In this document: in pieces, positions 33,814 to 43,048 of the stretch
Numbering within the stretch: position 1 is the stretch's first letter
How the letters are laid out: each line of letters starts with the position of its first letter
Origin: Variovorax atrisoli 110B
GTDB lineage: Bacteria; Pseudomonadota; Gammaproteobacteria; Burkholderiales; Burkholderiaceae_C
Direction: 5' to 3'
Length of the DNA: 64,000 bases
NCBI RefSeq assembly: GCF_000382045.1
Contig: NZ_KB907458.1
Span: 62,001 to 126,000 of the forward strand
Made by a program: the position numbers and the translations under genes
Notes under the pieces: model-generated
The model's input: the letters and a program-made list of their open reading frames with translations, nothing else
What the model was told of the DNA's origin: nothing
Database searches by the model: none

Positions 33814-34003
33814 TTCCTGTTGTTCCTTGAAGCTGGACCGGCGCCGGGGGCGCGCAATGGATGGCGCGCGGGAAGGGCACAGGGCCGTGAATGTGAGAGA
33901 GCGAGTGGCAGCGGTGCGATGCGGGCGCCGCCAATGGCGGCCGTGCCGGATCGCAAGGGGGCGGGAGCCATGGCGGCCCCCGGTCGCGAAGGCCTTGGAG
34001 GGC

Positions 34004-34432
34004 CTAGGCGACGAAGGCAGCGGCGCGGGGTGGCCGCTTGGGTCGCGCCAGGAACGGCGAGACGATGGTGGTCAGGCCGAGTTTCGGCGGCTGTTCAGTG
34101 AAGCGCAGCAGCGCGGGCGCGCCGTTGCGGGCATCGACCAGCTCGGCGTGTTCGGAGCCGGCTTCGTCGAGGGAGAGGGTGTCGTCCGAGGAATTGTCGA
34201 CATCGCCTGCGGCCGGGGCCTTCTGGGCTTCGGCGGGCGCTGGAATGTCGGAGGAGGCGGAGCGGTCGGACGTGTCCGGGAAGGCGACGCTAACGATCAG
34301 CGTCTGCGTGGCCTGGGCGGTCTGCGGTTCGCTGTGCGAATGGCCGACACCGAGCATGTTGTGCGCAAGCACGGCGAAGCCGTAGCAGGACAACATGATG
34401 GCAAGAACGGTAGCGGCAAACCAGCGGGACAT
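34004..34432 (-). CDS. small secreted or membrane-anchored hypothetical protein
   Basis: A 142-residue protein beginning with an uncleaved-looking or Sec-type hydrophobic segment (residues 5-24) followed by HNMLGVGHSHSE, an acidic Ser/Asp-rich middle and a basic, proline-rich end (LARPKRPPRAAAF). I recognise no family. It follows the FUSC-type gene on the same strand with an 84-base gap and may be part of its transcript. Confidence 0.55.
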   Translation of the reverse strand: MSRWFAATVLAIMLSCYGFAVLAHNMLGVGHSHSEPQTAQATQTLIVSVAFPDTSDRSASSDIPAPAEAQKAPAAGDVDNSSDDTLSLDEAGSEHAELVDARNGAPALLRFTEQPPKLGLTTIVSPFLARPKRPPRAAAFVA

Positions 34433-34516
34433 GTAGGGGTATTTTACCTGCCGCGCGGGAGGGTGCCCGCAGCGGCGCTTTCAACCGACCTGATCGCACG
34501 GATGTTCACTCGCCCC

Positions 34517-36736
34517 TCAGGCCGGCGCGGTCGTGTTTTCGCTGCCTTCGGGCTGCAGCCATTCGCTCGCATGGGCGCGCAGGGCGTCTATCTGCAGCCA
34601 GATCAGACCGAGTTCGGTGTGGAAAGTTCGCGCATGCGGATCGCCGCGTTCGCCGCTGTCGGCCGCCGCCTGCGCCAGCGCTGCGCGCGCGGCGGCTTCC
34701 GATTCGATGCGGCCTGTTACATCCACCACGCCCTTTTCCAGCCCGGCCGCCAGCGCCTCCAGCGCCGCGATCGCCCCCTCGGCCGATGCATGCAGCACCG
34801 CCATCTGGGCCGAATCGGGCACTGCGGCACGGTGTGCGCCGAGCGCCGACAGATAGCTCAGCAGCGTGTGCGAGCGGATGAGGAAGCGCAGCGCCACCCC
34901 CGCGCGCGGCCGCACGTAGCCCGGCTCGCGGAACATGTCCGACACCGCGGTGGACAGCGCCGCGTCCGCGTTGTGGTCGTTGCGCCGCGCCAGTCGGTAG
35001 TCGAGGTGGTCGCGCGCGCCGGTGCGGTACTGGCCGACGATCTGCCGCAGGTAGCCCGCATGACCGCGCATGGCGGCCGCCGCCAGTTCGTTGATGCGGC
35101 GGGCCTGCCAGTGAGGCAGCACCAGCAGCACCGCCAGCCCGGCGATCGCGCTGCCGATGGCCGTGTCGACCAGCCGCGGCACCAGCAGCACGCCGCTGTC
35201 GCCGACCTGGTTGAAGCACATCAGCACCAGCAGCGTCATGGATGCGGTGGCCAGCAGGTAGCGCGTGGCGCGGGTCGCGAAGAACAGCACCCCGGCGATC
35301 ACCGCGAGCACCGACTGCACCAGCGGCTGCGGAAAGAGCTGCAGCAGCGCCCAGCCCGCCACCACGCCGAGGGCTGTGCCGGCAATGCGCTGCCCCATGC
35401 GCGCGATGGTGTCGCCATACGTCTGCTGGCAGACGAAGAGCGTGGTCAGCAGGATCCAGTAGCCCTGCGCCGGATGGATGAGCTGCATCACCCCGTAGCC
35501 CGCCACCAGCGCGATCGACAGCCGCAGCGCATGCCGAAAGAGCGGCGATCGCACCGTGAGCTGGCGCCGCACGCGCTCGACGGCGTCGCGCCAGGAGCGC
35601 GGCGAGCGGTCGAACAGGCCCATCTCGGTACGACCCGCGCGCGCCGAGGGCTGGCTGGCCCCCGCGAGCTGTCCGTCGAGCAGCGCCAGATTGCGCGCCA
35701 GCGCCTCCACCGAGGCCAGCAGCGCCAGCCGTGCGGGCGTGCCGGCCCGCGCGCGCTCGTGCTCGATGGCGCTGCGCAGGTCGGCCAGCGCCTGCACGGT
35801 CTCCGTTCCCACCTCGAAGGGCTCGCGCCGCGCGATCGAATCGGCCAGACGCTGGCAGGCCAGCCCCTGCAGGCCCAGCACGCGCTGGCAGCGGTAGAGC
35901 AGGTCGCTGTGGAAGAAGGCGTCGGCCAGCGCGTTGTAGTCGTCGTGCGAGGAGCTGGCGCGCTCGTGCACGTCCTGCGCGATCAGGTACAGCCCCCGGT
36001 AGCGCGAGATGCGGCCAGTCGGCGCCCGCGCGCCGATGCGGCGGAAGATGCTCTCCTTGGCCGCGTTGAGCTCGGTCACCACCTCGGCGTTGAGCTGTGC
36101 GAGCGCGAGCCGCTTGCGCTCGATGTCGATGCCGCGCAGCGGCTCGAACAGCGACGCCTTGTAGCGCACATAGTTGCCCAGCACGGTGAATAGCGTCACC
36201 AGCCGCGCCTGCACCGGCTGTGCCGGAAAGGCCGCGCACCACAGCACCGAGAACACGCCGTACCAGGCCGCGCCGGCCACCAGCAGCAGGGGCTCGCGTC
36301 CGCGATGCACGACGCCGTGCTCGCCCATGTTCTCGATGCCCAGCGTGGCGTACATCGCGAGGATCAGCGTCGCATATGCGATCGCCTTGTAGCGCGCCTC
36401 CACCGCGCCGAGCATGGTGAGCCAGAAGGCCGCCAGCGCGAACCCGGCGATGAACAGCAGCGGCATGCCGAAGGCCGCCTCCACCGCGAAGGCGATGGCC
36501 GCGAAGCAGACGAGCGTGACCAGCTGCGCGCGCAGCCGGCCGCGCCAGCTGTCGTCGGTCTCGGCCAGCGCGCTGGCGATGGCGCCGAGGAAGAGGGGAA
36601 TCACCGCATCGGTGTGGCCGGTCCAGGCGCAGCCCGCCATGAGACTGCCGAGGGTGAGAAGAATGCGCACGGGCTGCGCGCGCGATGCGAAGGACCGCAG
36701 CCGCTGGCGCAGCGCGTCGGGAGACAGGGGAAGCAT
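34517..36736 (-). CDS. FUSC-family (YccS/aromatic-acid exporter-like) membrane protein
   Basis: A 739-residue inner-membrane protein with two clusters of about six hydrophobic helices (residues 25-180 and 400-520) each followed by a soluble, mostly helical region, as in the FUSC group that includes YccS and the p-hydroxybenzoic acid exporter AaeB. The start MLPLSPDAL at 36736 was preferred over an upstream ATG because it directly precedes the first amphipathic stretch. No AaeA-like adaptor gene is next to it. Function in this organism is unknown. Confidence 0.88.
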   Translation of the reverse strand: MLPLSPDALRQRLRSFASRAQPVRILLTLGSLMAGCAWTGHTDAVIPLFLGAIASALAETDDSWRGRLRAQLVTLVCFAAIAFAVEAAFGMPLLFIAGFALAAFWLTMLGAVEARYKAIAYATLILAMYATLGIENMGEHGVVHRGREPLLLVAGAAWYGVFSVLWCAAFPAQPVQARLVTLFTVLGNYVRYKASLFEPLRGIDIERKRLALAQLNAEVVTELNAAKESIFRRIGARAPTGRISRYRGLYLIAQDVHERASSSHDDYNALADAFFHSDLLYRCQRVLGLQGLACQRLADSIARREPFEVGTETVQALADLRSAIEHERARAGTPARLALLASVEALARNLALLDGQLAGASQPSARAGRTEMGLFDRSPRSWRDAVERVRRQLTVRSPLFRHALRLSIALVAGYGVMQLIHPAQGYWILLTTLFVCQQTYGDTIARMGQRIAGTALGVVAGWALLQLFPQPLVQSVLAVIAGVLFFATRATRYLLATASMTLLVLMCFNQVGDSGVLLVPRLVDTAIGSAIAGLAVLLVLPHWQARRINELAAAAMRGHAGYLRQIVGQYRTGARDHLDYRLARRNDHNADAALSTAVSDMFREPGYVRPRAGVALRFLIRSHTLLSYLSALGAHRAAVPDSAQMAVLHASAEGAIAALEALAAGLEKGVVDVTGRIESEAAARAALAQAAADSGERGDPHARTFHTELGLIWLQIDALRAHASEWLQPEGSENTTAPA

Positions 36737-36799
36737 GATGTGCCGATCTTGCACGATGCATGCCACGGCCGTGCGGCGCGATGAGGCGCTGCGCGGCGG

Positions 36800-38122
36800 T
36801 CAGCGCCGGCTGTGCAGGAAGCCTTGGCGCGGCGCGATCCAGCGAACCTGCTCTTCGCCGGCCGCGGGCGCATCGGAAGCGCCCGTGAACAGGGTCCCTT
36901 CCTCGACCAGCAGGAACCGGCGCGATTGCGCCTCGCCATCGCCCGGCAGCACGCGCAGCGTGGCGTCGCCGATGCGGATCTGTTCTCCAGGCGCCGGTGC
37001 CGCGGCGGAAGCATCGGGCCAGAGTTCGCGCAGGCCGTCTTCCGAAGGCGCCTGCGTCGACAGAAGCCATCGCACATGCCCCGGCGCCGCAGCGGCAAGC
37101 GCCTCGGCATGCGCGCGGCCTGCGGGCGATGCGTAGATCAGGGCGCAATCGCCGCCCGCCGTTCCCACGAAATAGCCGTGCACCAGCGTGCCCGATCCGT
37201 CGCCGGCTTCCCCGGTCACCCGGAGAACCCGTGCCGAAAGCCGCATCGCCAGCCCGGCCTCGTGCGCATAGCGCCCGCCGCCTTCGCCGTCCGGATCGAC
37301 GAAGCCGACTTCCTCGTAAGAAGGCTCCTCCATGTTCACCGGCCGCCTTCCCTTCGGACCGTCCGCCAGCCGCGGCATCACGCGGGGAATGTGCTTGAGG
37401 TCGCGCGCATGCGCCATGAGCTCCTGCACGCTTTGGAATCGCGCGAGCTCCAGCAGGATGCGGCGCGTCACGTTCATCAGCTTGAGCCCGCGTGCCGGGT
37501 CGACCGCATCGGCGGGGCGCAGCCACATGTGCTCGACCGTCTCGCGCCCGTCGGGCCGAACGCTCTGCGCCTCGGGCATGGTGGCCAGGAAGAAGCGCGT
37601 GTCGAAGCGGCGCGGCATGCCCGGCGGCGTGAGCCAGTGCGAGAAGTACGCGAGCCGGTCGGCCGCGAGCTTCCAGCCGTGCTGCGCGCACAGCGAGAGC
37701 AGCGCGTCGGTGCCTTGTTCCGCCGCATGGCGCATCTCGGCGAGCTGGTCTGGAGGCAGGCCGTCGAGCGTCACTGGCCGTCCGGCGGAATCGGTCGCGA
37801 ACAGCAGCCCGGCCTCCTCGAAGCATTCGCGGATCGCTGCCGCGTAGTAGTCGAGGCCGCCATCGGGCACTTCGAGCCGCTCGCTCGCGGCACGGTCGTC
37901 GAGGCCGCTGCAGCAGCCGTGCAGGCCGCGGTCGTGCGCGTCGATCACGCCGCCCGGGAACACGCTCGCGCCGCTGTTCTGGTCGTTGGCCTTCTCGGCC
38001 CGCCGCAGCATCAGCACCTCGAGGCCGGCGTTCGCGTCGCGCAGCACGATGAGGGTCGCGGCCATGCGCACGGGGCGCGGCGAGGCGGGAGAAGAAGAAG
38101 CGTCCGTGGGGCTGGCGGTCAT
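36800..38122 (-). CDS. Nudix hydrolase with a split Nudix box and a degenerate metallo-beta-lactamase-like tail
   Basis: A 440-residue protein. Residues 18-230 are a Nudix domain: FPGGV (55-59) and RECFEEAGLL (98-107) supply the two halves of the box but are separated by about 35 extra residues, as in the NUDT19/RP2 type that hydrolyses CoA derivatives. Residues 290-415 resemble the start and end of a metallo-beta-lactamase fold (RVLRVTG, GYFVG, VRWLLSTQ, RFLLVEEGTLFTG), but the zinc motif expected after the RWLL strand reads STQAPSED, without His or paired Asp-His. The tail is probably non-catalytic and shortened. Start at 38122 chosen as the first Met before the conserved MAATLIVLRD. Confidence 0.85.
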   Translation of the reverse strand: MTASPTDASSSPASPRPVRMAATLIVLRDANAGLEVLMLRRAEKANDQNSGASVFPGGVIDAHDRGLHGCCSGLDDRAASERLEVPDGGLDYYAAAIRECFEEAGLLFATDSAGRPVTLDGLPPDQLAEMRHAAEQGTDALLSLCAQHGWKLAADRLAYFSHWLTPPGMPRRFDTRFFLATMPEAQSVRPDGRETVEHMWLRPADAVDPARGLKLMNVTRRILLELARFQSVQELMAHARDLKHIPRVMPRLADGPKGRRPVNMEEPSYEEVGFVDPDGEGGGRYAHEAGLAMRLSARVLRVTGEAGDGSGTLVHGYFVGTAGGDCALIYASPAGRAHAEALAAAAPGHVRWLLSTQAPSEDGLRELWPDASAAAPAPGEQIRIGDATLRVLPGDGEAQSRRFLLVEEGTLFTGASDAPAAGEEQVRWIAPRQGFLHSRR

Positions 38123-38261
38123 GCCCGCATTGTCGCGCCGGCCGCTGCTGCGAAGGTGACAGCACGGGTGCTGCGCTGTCACCCGGAAGACCGTGCGAAA
38201 CACGGCGTGCGACGTACCTTCAAGCCACACCTACACATCGACTCTTGCCGAAGGACGCACC

Positions 38262-39479
38262 ATGCATTTCGAATTCACGCCCCGGGTGATCGCGCTGCGC
38301 GAGGAACTGCTCAGGTTCATGGACGAGCACGTCTACCCCAACGAGAAGCGCCATGAGGAGGAGCTGGCCGCCAATGCCCGCGCGGGCCGGCCGTATGCCG
38401 AGCTACCGATGATGGCCGGCCTCAAGGCCAAGGCGCGCGAGCGCGGGCTGTGGAACCTCTTCCTGCCCGAGTCGGAGCACGGCCCTGGCCTCAGCAACGT
38501 CGAGTACGCGCCGCTGTGCGAGATCATGGGCCGGCGCTACTGGTGCTCGGAGATCTTCAACTGCTCCGCGCCCGACACCGGCAACATGGAAGTGCTGGCG
38601 CGCTACGGCACCAAGGCGCAGCAGGAGCGCTGGCTCAAGCCGCTGCTGGCCGGCGAGATCCGCTCGTCCTTCGCGATGACCGAGCCCGAGGTGGCCTCCA
38701 GCGACGCCACCAACATCCGCTGCAGCATCCGCCGCGAGGGCGACGAGTACGTCATCAACGGCCGCAAGTGGTACATCACCGGCGCGATGAACGAGCGCTG
38801 CGAGATCTTCGTGCTCATGGGCAAGACCGACCCCGACAACGCCGATCGCCACAGGCAGCAGTCGATGATCCTGGTGCCGAAGAACACGCCCGGCGTGACC
38901 ATCGTGCGCGACATGGCGCTGCTGGGCGTGTACGACCCGCCCTTCGGCCACCCGGAGATCGTGTTCGAGAACGTGCGCGTGCCGGTGGAGAACATCCTGC
39001 TGGGCGAAGGCCGCGGCTTCGAGATCGCACAGGGCCGCCTCGGGCCCGGCCGCATCCACCACTGCATGCGCGCCATCGGCATGGCCGAGGCCGCGCTGGA
39101 GATGATGTGCCGGCGCCTGGTGTCGCGCACCGCCTTCCACAAGCCGCTGTCGGAGCAGGGCGTGTGGCGCGAACGCATCGCCGAGTCGCGCATGCTCATC
39201 GAGCAGTCGCGCTGGATGGTGCTCAACGCTGCCTACCGCATGGACACCGTGGGCAACAAGGTCGCCGCGAAGGAGATCGCGATGATCAAGGTGCTCACGC
39301 CCAACAACTGCGTGAAGGTGATCGACTGGGCCATGCAGGCCTACGGCGCCATGGGCCTGAGCCAGGACACGCTGCTCACGAACTTCTACGCCTACGAGCG
39401 GCACCTGCGCGTGGCGGACGGTCCCGACGAGGTGCATCGCAACGCGATCGCGAAGCAGGAGCTGGCGGCGTACCAGTAA
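38262..39479 (+). CDS. acyl-CoA dehydrogenase-family protein
   Basis: A 405-residue flavoprotein with the three ACAD domains: helical N-terminus, the FAD-binding strand with FAMTEPEVASSDATN, and the C-terminal helical domain with IDWAMQAYGAMGLSQDTLLTNFYAYERHLRVADGPDEVH split over residues 355-400, where the usual R-I-x-D-G-xx-E-V motif is recognisable. It oxidises an acyl-CoA to the enoyl-CoA. AAGGA precedes the ATG by 7 bases. It stands alone, divergent from the Nudix gene and convergent with the PhzF-RidA gene. Members of this branch often act on branched or medium chains. Confidence 0.9.
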   Translation: MHFEFTPRVIALREELLRFMDEHVYPNEKRHEEELAANARAGRPYAELPMMAGLKAKARERGLWNLFLPESEHGPGLSNVEYAPLCEIMGRRYWCSEIFNCSAPDTGNMEVLARYGTKAQQERWLKPLLAGEIRSSFAMTEPEVASSDATNIRCSIRREGDEYVINGRKWYITGAMNERCEIFVLMGKTDPDNADRHRQQSMILVPKNTPGVTIVRDMALLGVYDPPFGHPEIVFENVRVPVENILLGEGRGFEIAQGRLGPGRIHHCMRAIGMAEAALEMMCRRLVSRTAFHKPLSEQGVWRERIAESRMLIEQSRWMVLNAAYRMDTVGNKVAAKEIAMIKVLTPNNCVKVIDWAMQAYGAMGLSQDTLLTNFYAYERHLRVADGPDEVHRNAIAKQELAAYQ

Positions 39480-39505
39480 GCGCTGAGAAGGCCGCCGCAC
39501 GCCGG

Positions 39506-40840
39506 TCAGTCGCGTACTTCCAGCGTCAACGACACCTCGGCCGCGCCGCCGCGCGGCAGCGACGCGACGCCGACGGTTGTGCGGGCCGGCAGCGGTGCCT
39601 CGGGAAAGACGTGCCGCAGCAGGTCCGAGGCCGCGTCCATCACCTTCGCGTGCTCCGCGAAATCGCTGCCTGTCTGGAGGTATCCGTTCAGCGCGACAGC
39701 GCGGGCGACGCGCGAGAGGCTGCCCAGCTCTTCCCGTGCGGCGCGCAGCAGAGCGGCCACTGCAGCCACCGCCGCGCGCTGGCCGCGCTCCACGTCGTCC
39801 GGCCCCCGCAGCGGCCCGGCGATGACTTCGCCGTTCTCGCGCCCGACGACGCCGCTGGAGTGCCACAGCCCGCCCGCCTTCGAGAAGGTGGCGTAGGTTC
39901 CGGAAGGGCTGGCTCGCGCCGCTTCCGGCGGGCAGAGCACGTCCAGGCGCAGATCCTCCGGCGGTTCCTCGCAGCACTCGCCGCCGACCCGGCAGCCTTC
40001 CTGCGCCATCGCTTCCGACGGCAAGCCGACATGGATGGCGGAAGGCGAGCCCATGGCTTCGCCCTGCCGCACCGTCACCGTGAGCGCATCCGTGCCCACC
40101 AGGCCCAGGTGGCGCAGGCCCCATGCGAGTGCCGCTGCGGCGATGCCCGTGGCCGCATCTTCGGGATAGCCGGAGGACTTGGGGAACTGCCGCGCGCTGA
40201 CCGTGCAGACTTCGCCTTCCCCATCCGAAAGCGCGTACGGATACAGCCCGGTCGAGCCCAGCCGCTCGCACAGCGACTCGACGCGGGCGAAATCCACGCG
40301 CAAGCCGTGGAGCCGCGTCGTATCGGGCAGCCGCACCAGCGTCTTCACGCGGCTGGTCGCGGCGTTGAGCACGGGCCCGACGACGCTTGCCGCATCGATG
40401 CCCAGGCAACGTGCGATCTCCTCGACCAGCGCCCGCTGCCTCACTTCCTCCACCACCGCGCGAGGCTGGCTGATCTGTACCGTGCCGTCGACGCGGCGGC
40501 CGGTCACGGTGCCGCTCAGCGTCTCGATGGCGATGGGCGAGCCGTCCCATTCGCCGCGCCGGTGCAGCAGCCAGAGCGCGCCGACGGTGGCGTGGCCGCA
40601 CATCTCCATTTCGTGGTTGGGCACGAAGTAGCGCATGCGCAGGGCGTGCGCGGGCGTTGCGGGCTTCAGCACGAAGACCGATTCATGGCCGCTGCGCCGC
40701 GTGTATTCCTGCATCTGCGCGGTGGAGAGCGCATCGGCATCGAGCCAGACCGGTGCGGGGTTGCCGCCGATCCTCGGGTCGGACCCCACGAAGACGCGGA
40801 TGTTGTGGGCGTGCGGAGGGCGGGGTGTCGTCATCGTCAT
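39506..40840 (-). CDS. PhzF-family isomerase fused to a RidA-like domain
   Basis: A 444-residue fusion. Residues 12-290 form a PhzF/diaminopimelate-epimerase-like domain with the catalytic Glu53 (GHESVF), GHATVG (82-87) and EDAATGIAA (227-235). Residues 305-444 form a RidA/YjgF domain with the conserved Arg420 (ARTTVGV) and Glu435; in RidA that Arg binds the carboxylate of reactive enamine/imine substrates, which are hydrolysed. The start codon overlaps the stop of the Bug gene in front (ATGA), so the two are coupled. The combination suggests isomerisation of an imported amino- or enamine-type acid followed by deamination; this is inference. Confidence 0.87.
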   Translation of the reverse strand: MTMTTPRPPHAHNIRVFVGSDPRIGGNPAPVWLDADALSTAQMQEYTRRSGHESVFVLKPATPAHALRMRYFVPNHEMEMCGHATVGALWLLHRRGEWDGSPIAIETLSGTVTGRRVDGTVQISQPRAVVEEVRQRALVEEIARCLGIDAASVVGPVLNAATSRVKTLVRLPDTTRLHGLRVDFARVESLCERLGSTGLYPYALSDGEGEVCTVSARQFPKSSGYPEDAATGIAAAALAWGLRHLGLVGTDALTVTVRQGEAMGSPSAIHVGLPSEAMAQEGCRVGGECCEEPPEDLRLDVLCPPEAARASPSGTYATFSKAGGLWHSSGVVGRENGEVIAGPLRGPDDVERGQRAAVAAVAALLRAAREELGSLSRVARAVALNGYLQTGSDFAEHAKVMDAASDLLRHVFPEAPLPARTTVGVASLPRGGAAEVSLTLEVRD

Positions 40841-41826
40841 TCGGCCTTCGCATTCACCGAGCGCGCGATGCCGCCCCAGAGCTGGATGTCGCTGCGGATC
40901 TGTGCCTGGAACGCATCGGGCGTCACGGTCCACGGCGTCACGCCCTTGGACTGCATGTCGGCGCGCAGGCCTGCATCGCGCATGGCGGTGTCGAGCGCGG
41001 CGCGCAGGCGCTGCACCACTGGCTGCGGCGTCGCTGCGGGTGCCATCAGGCCGTACCAGAGCTGAGGCCTGAAACCCTTGATGCCGGCCTGCTCGAAGGT
41101 CGGCAGACCCTCGAATCCGGCCGAGGGCTCGCTGATCGCCAGCGCCCGCATGCGGCCGCCACGCACCTGCGCGAGCAGGGCAGGCGGGTTGTCGAACAGC
41201 GCCTGGATCTGGCCCGCCATCAGGTCGGCCTGCGCGGGCGCCGCGCCGCGGTAGGGCACATGGGTCATCTCGATGCCGGTGCGCTGCTTGAAGAGCTCGC
41301 CCGCCAGGTGGCTCAGGCTGCCGTTGCCGATGCTGCCGTAGTTGAGCGCCTGCGGATGGGCCTTGGCGTGGTCGACGAAGCCCTTCACGTCGCGCGCTGC
41401 GAGCGAGGGCGTCACCACCAGCACGAAGGGCGTGGTGCCGATGGTGCCGATGGGCACGAGGTCCTTGACCGGGTCGTAGGGCAGCTTGGGGTAGACGGCG
41501 TCGGCGGAGGCGATGGTCGAGGTGGTGGCGGCCACCAGTGTGTAGCCGTCGGGGTTCGCCTTCGCGCCGAAGCCGGTGCCCACGGTGCCGCCGGCGCCGG
41601 AGCGGTTGTCGATGATCACCGACACGCCGAGCGCGGCCTGCAGCCGCTGCTGCACCGAGCGGAAGATGACGTCGGTGCCGCCGCCGGCGGGGAAGGGTAC
41701 GATGATCGTCACCGGCTTGGCCGGGTAGGCCGTTTCCGGAGCCGACCATGAGGCGGCAGGGCCGTACAGGAGGCCGGCGGCTGCCAGCCCGAGGAGCGCG
41801 CGGCGGCGCAGTGCTTGGGGTTTCAT
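40837..41826 (-). CDS. Bug/TctC-family periplasmic solute receptor (5), coupled to the PhzF-RidA gene
   Basis: A 329-residue receptor with an Arg-rich leader resembling a Tat signal (LRRRALLGLAAAG), cleavage near SWSAPE, then PVTIIVPFPAGGGTDVIF, LPYDPVKDLVPIGT and VPYRGAAPAQADLMAGQIQ. Four-base overlap with the PhzF-RidA start codon, so both are made together. Divergent from an AraC-type regulator with a pair of direct repeats in between. The ligand is probably a carboxylate that feeds the PhzF-RidA enzyme. Confidence 0.93.
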   Translation of the reverse strand: MKPQALRRRALLGLAAAGLLYGPAASWSAPETAYPAKPVTIIVPFPAGGGTDVIFRSVQQRLQAALGVSVIIDNRSGAGGTVGTGFGAKANPDGYTLVAATTSTIASADAVYPKLPYDPVKDLVPIGTIGTTPFVLVVTPSLAARDVKGFVDHAKAHPQALNYGSIGNGSLSHLAGELFKQRTGIEMTHVPYRGAAPAQADLMAGQIQALFDNPPALLAQVRGGRMRALAISEPSAGFEGLPTFEQAGIKGFRPQLWYGLMAPAATPQPVVQRLRAALDTAMRDAGLRADMQSKGVTPWTVTPDAFQAQIRSDIQLWGGIARSVNAKAE

Positions 41827-41891
41827 GTTTCTTGCTGGCGGGAGTGGTGTTTCCCGATTCTGTTGAGCGTGCGCGGACGCGCGCGGCCGAT

Positions 41892-41919
41892 TGCGACATG
41901 CACGAGTTCAAATGCGACA
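41892..41919. promoter_or_regulatory. paired direct repeats, probable AraC-type operator
   Basis: TGCGACA occurs at 41892-41898 and again at 41913-41919, exactly 21 bases apart (two helical turns), between the divergent Bug and AraC-type genes. Direct repeats at this spacing are typical for AraC/XylS sites. The second copy directly precedes the GGAG of the AraC gene, which fits autoregulation. Confidence 0.5.
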
Positions 41920-41929
41920 AGGAGTGGCC

Positions 41930-42778
41930 ATGCACCTGAACACCCCGACCCCGGCACTGGCCCCGATGCCGCGCCAGTCGCTGTTCGTCGAGCGCCTGTC
42001 GCACCACGCCACCATGGTCGCGAACGCCCGCGAGCGCTACGCCACCGACACGCACGTGCACGACTGCGACATGCTGTTCGTGCCGCTGGCGGGACGCTTC
42101 AGCGTCGGCGATGCGCAGGGCGGCGCGCAGACCCTGGGCCCCGGCCATTTCCTCTGGTTTGCGGCCGGCAGCGCGCATTCGACCACCACGCTCACGGCGG
42201 GGCAGACGCACATCGCGGTCTATGTGGACCCCGCGCTGTGGGCCACCGCGCTGCAGGCGCAGGGCGTTTCCGCTCCATCGCAGGGCATGCGCGCCGGCAG
42301 CACGGCGCTGCGTGCGCTGTCGCAGCGCATGTTCGAGTCGGCCAAGGCCGGCACCGCGGAGAACTATGCGCTGTGCGGCGCGCTCGTCATGGAAGCTGCA
42401 AGGCTCAGCGGCCAGCCGCTGTCGGACGGCGATCCCGCATCGGCCCTGCTGGTGGCAGAACTGCTGGCGGAAACCATCGAAGCCGATCTTTCCCGGCCGC
42501 TGATGCTGGAGGCCTTCGCGCAGCAGCACCGTGTTTCGCGCCGGCAGGTGGAGCGCGTCTTCCGCGCGAAATACGGCGTGTCGCCGCTGGCCTACCTGCA
42601 GCGCCGGCGCCTGGAGCGCGCGGAGTTCCTGCTGAGGAACACGCGCGACTCGGTGCTGTCCATCGCGCTGCAGGTGGGCTGGGAATCGGGCTCGTACCTG
42701 TCCCGGATGCTGGAGAAGACCTGGGCGAAGACCGCGACGCAGATCCGCGCCTCGGGGCCCCTCCAGGGCATGGACTGA
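41930..42778 (+). CDS. AraC-family transcriptional regulator
   Basis: A 282-residue regulator with a cupin-like N-terminal sensor (THVHDCDMLFVPLAG, GPGHFLWF) and two C-terminal helix-turn-helix units (residues 180-275: LMLEAFAQQHRVSRRQVERVF, SVLSIALQVGWESGSYLSRM). GGAG lies 5 bases before the ATG at 41930. Divergent from the Bug/PhzF-RidA operon, which it probably controls. Confidence 0.9.
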   Translation: MHLNTPTPALAPMPRQSLFVERLSHHATMVANARERYATDTHVHDCDMLFVPLAGRFSVGDAQGGAQTLGPGHFLWFAAGSAHSTTTLTAGQTHIAVYVDPALWATALQAQGVSAPSQGMRAGSTALRALSQRMFESAKAGTAENYALCGALVMEAARLSGQPLSDGDPASALLVAELLAETIEADLSRPLMLEAFAQQHRVSRRQVERVFRAKYGVSPLAYLQRRRLERAEFLLRNTRDSVLSIALQVGWESGSYLSRMLEKTWAKTATQIRASGPLQGMD

Positions 42779-43048
42779 CCCAGGCCGACAACCATGCCGT
42801 CCAAGGATCGCCACGGCGGGCGCGTCCGAGCATGGCGGCCCAACATGGACAAACGGTAATGAAGCAGCCGCGCCTTCTCTGATCCAATGCCGGCTAGGAT
42901 GGCCCCGGCGGCACCCGCGTGAACGTGACGGCGGGGCGCCGGCCGACTCCATCGCCATGAGCATCAGAACGCAGCTTCCTCGGAAACCCTCTCTTTCATC
43001 TGTCGCTCCGTACCGGGGCGCCGCACCGGCGTGCTAGGCAGCACCGCC

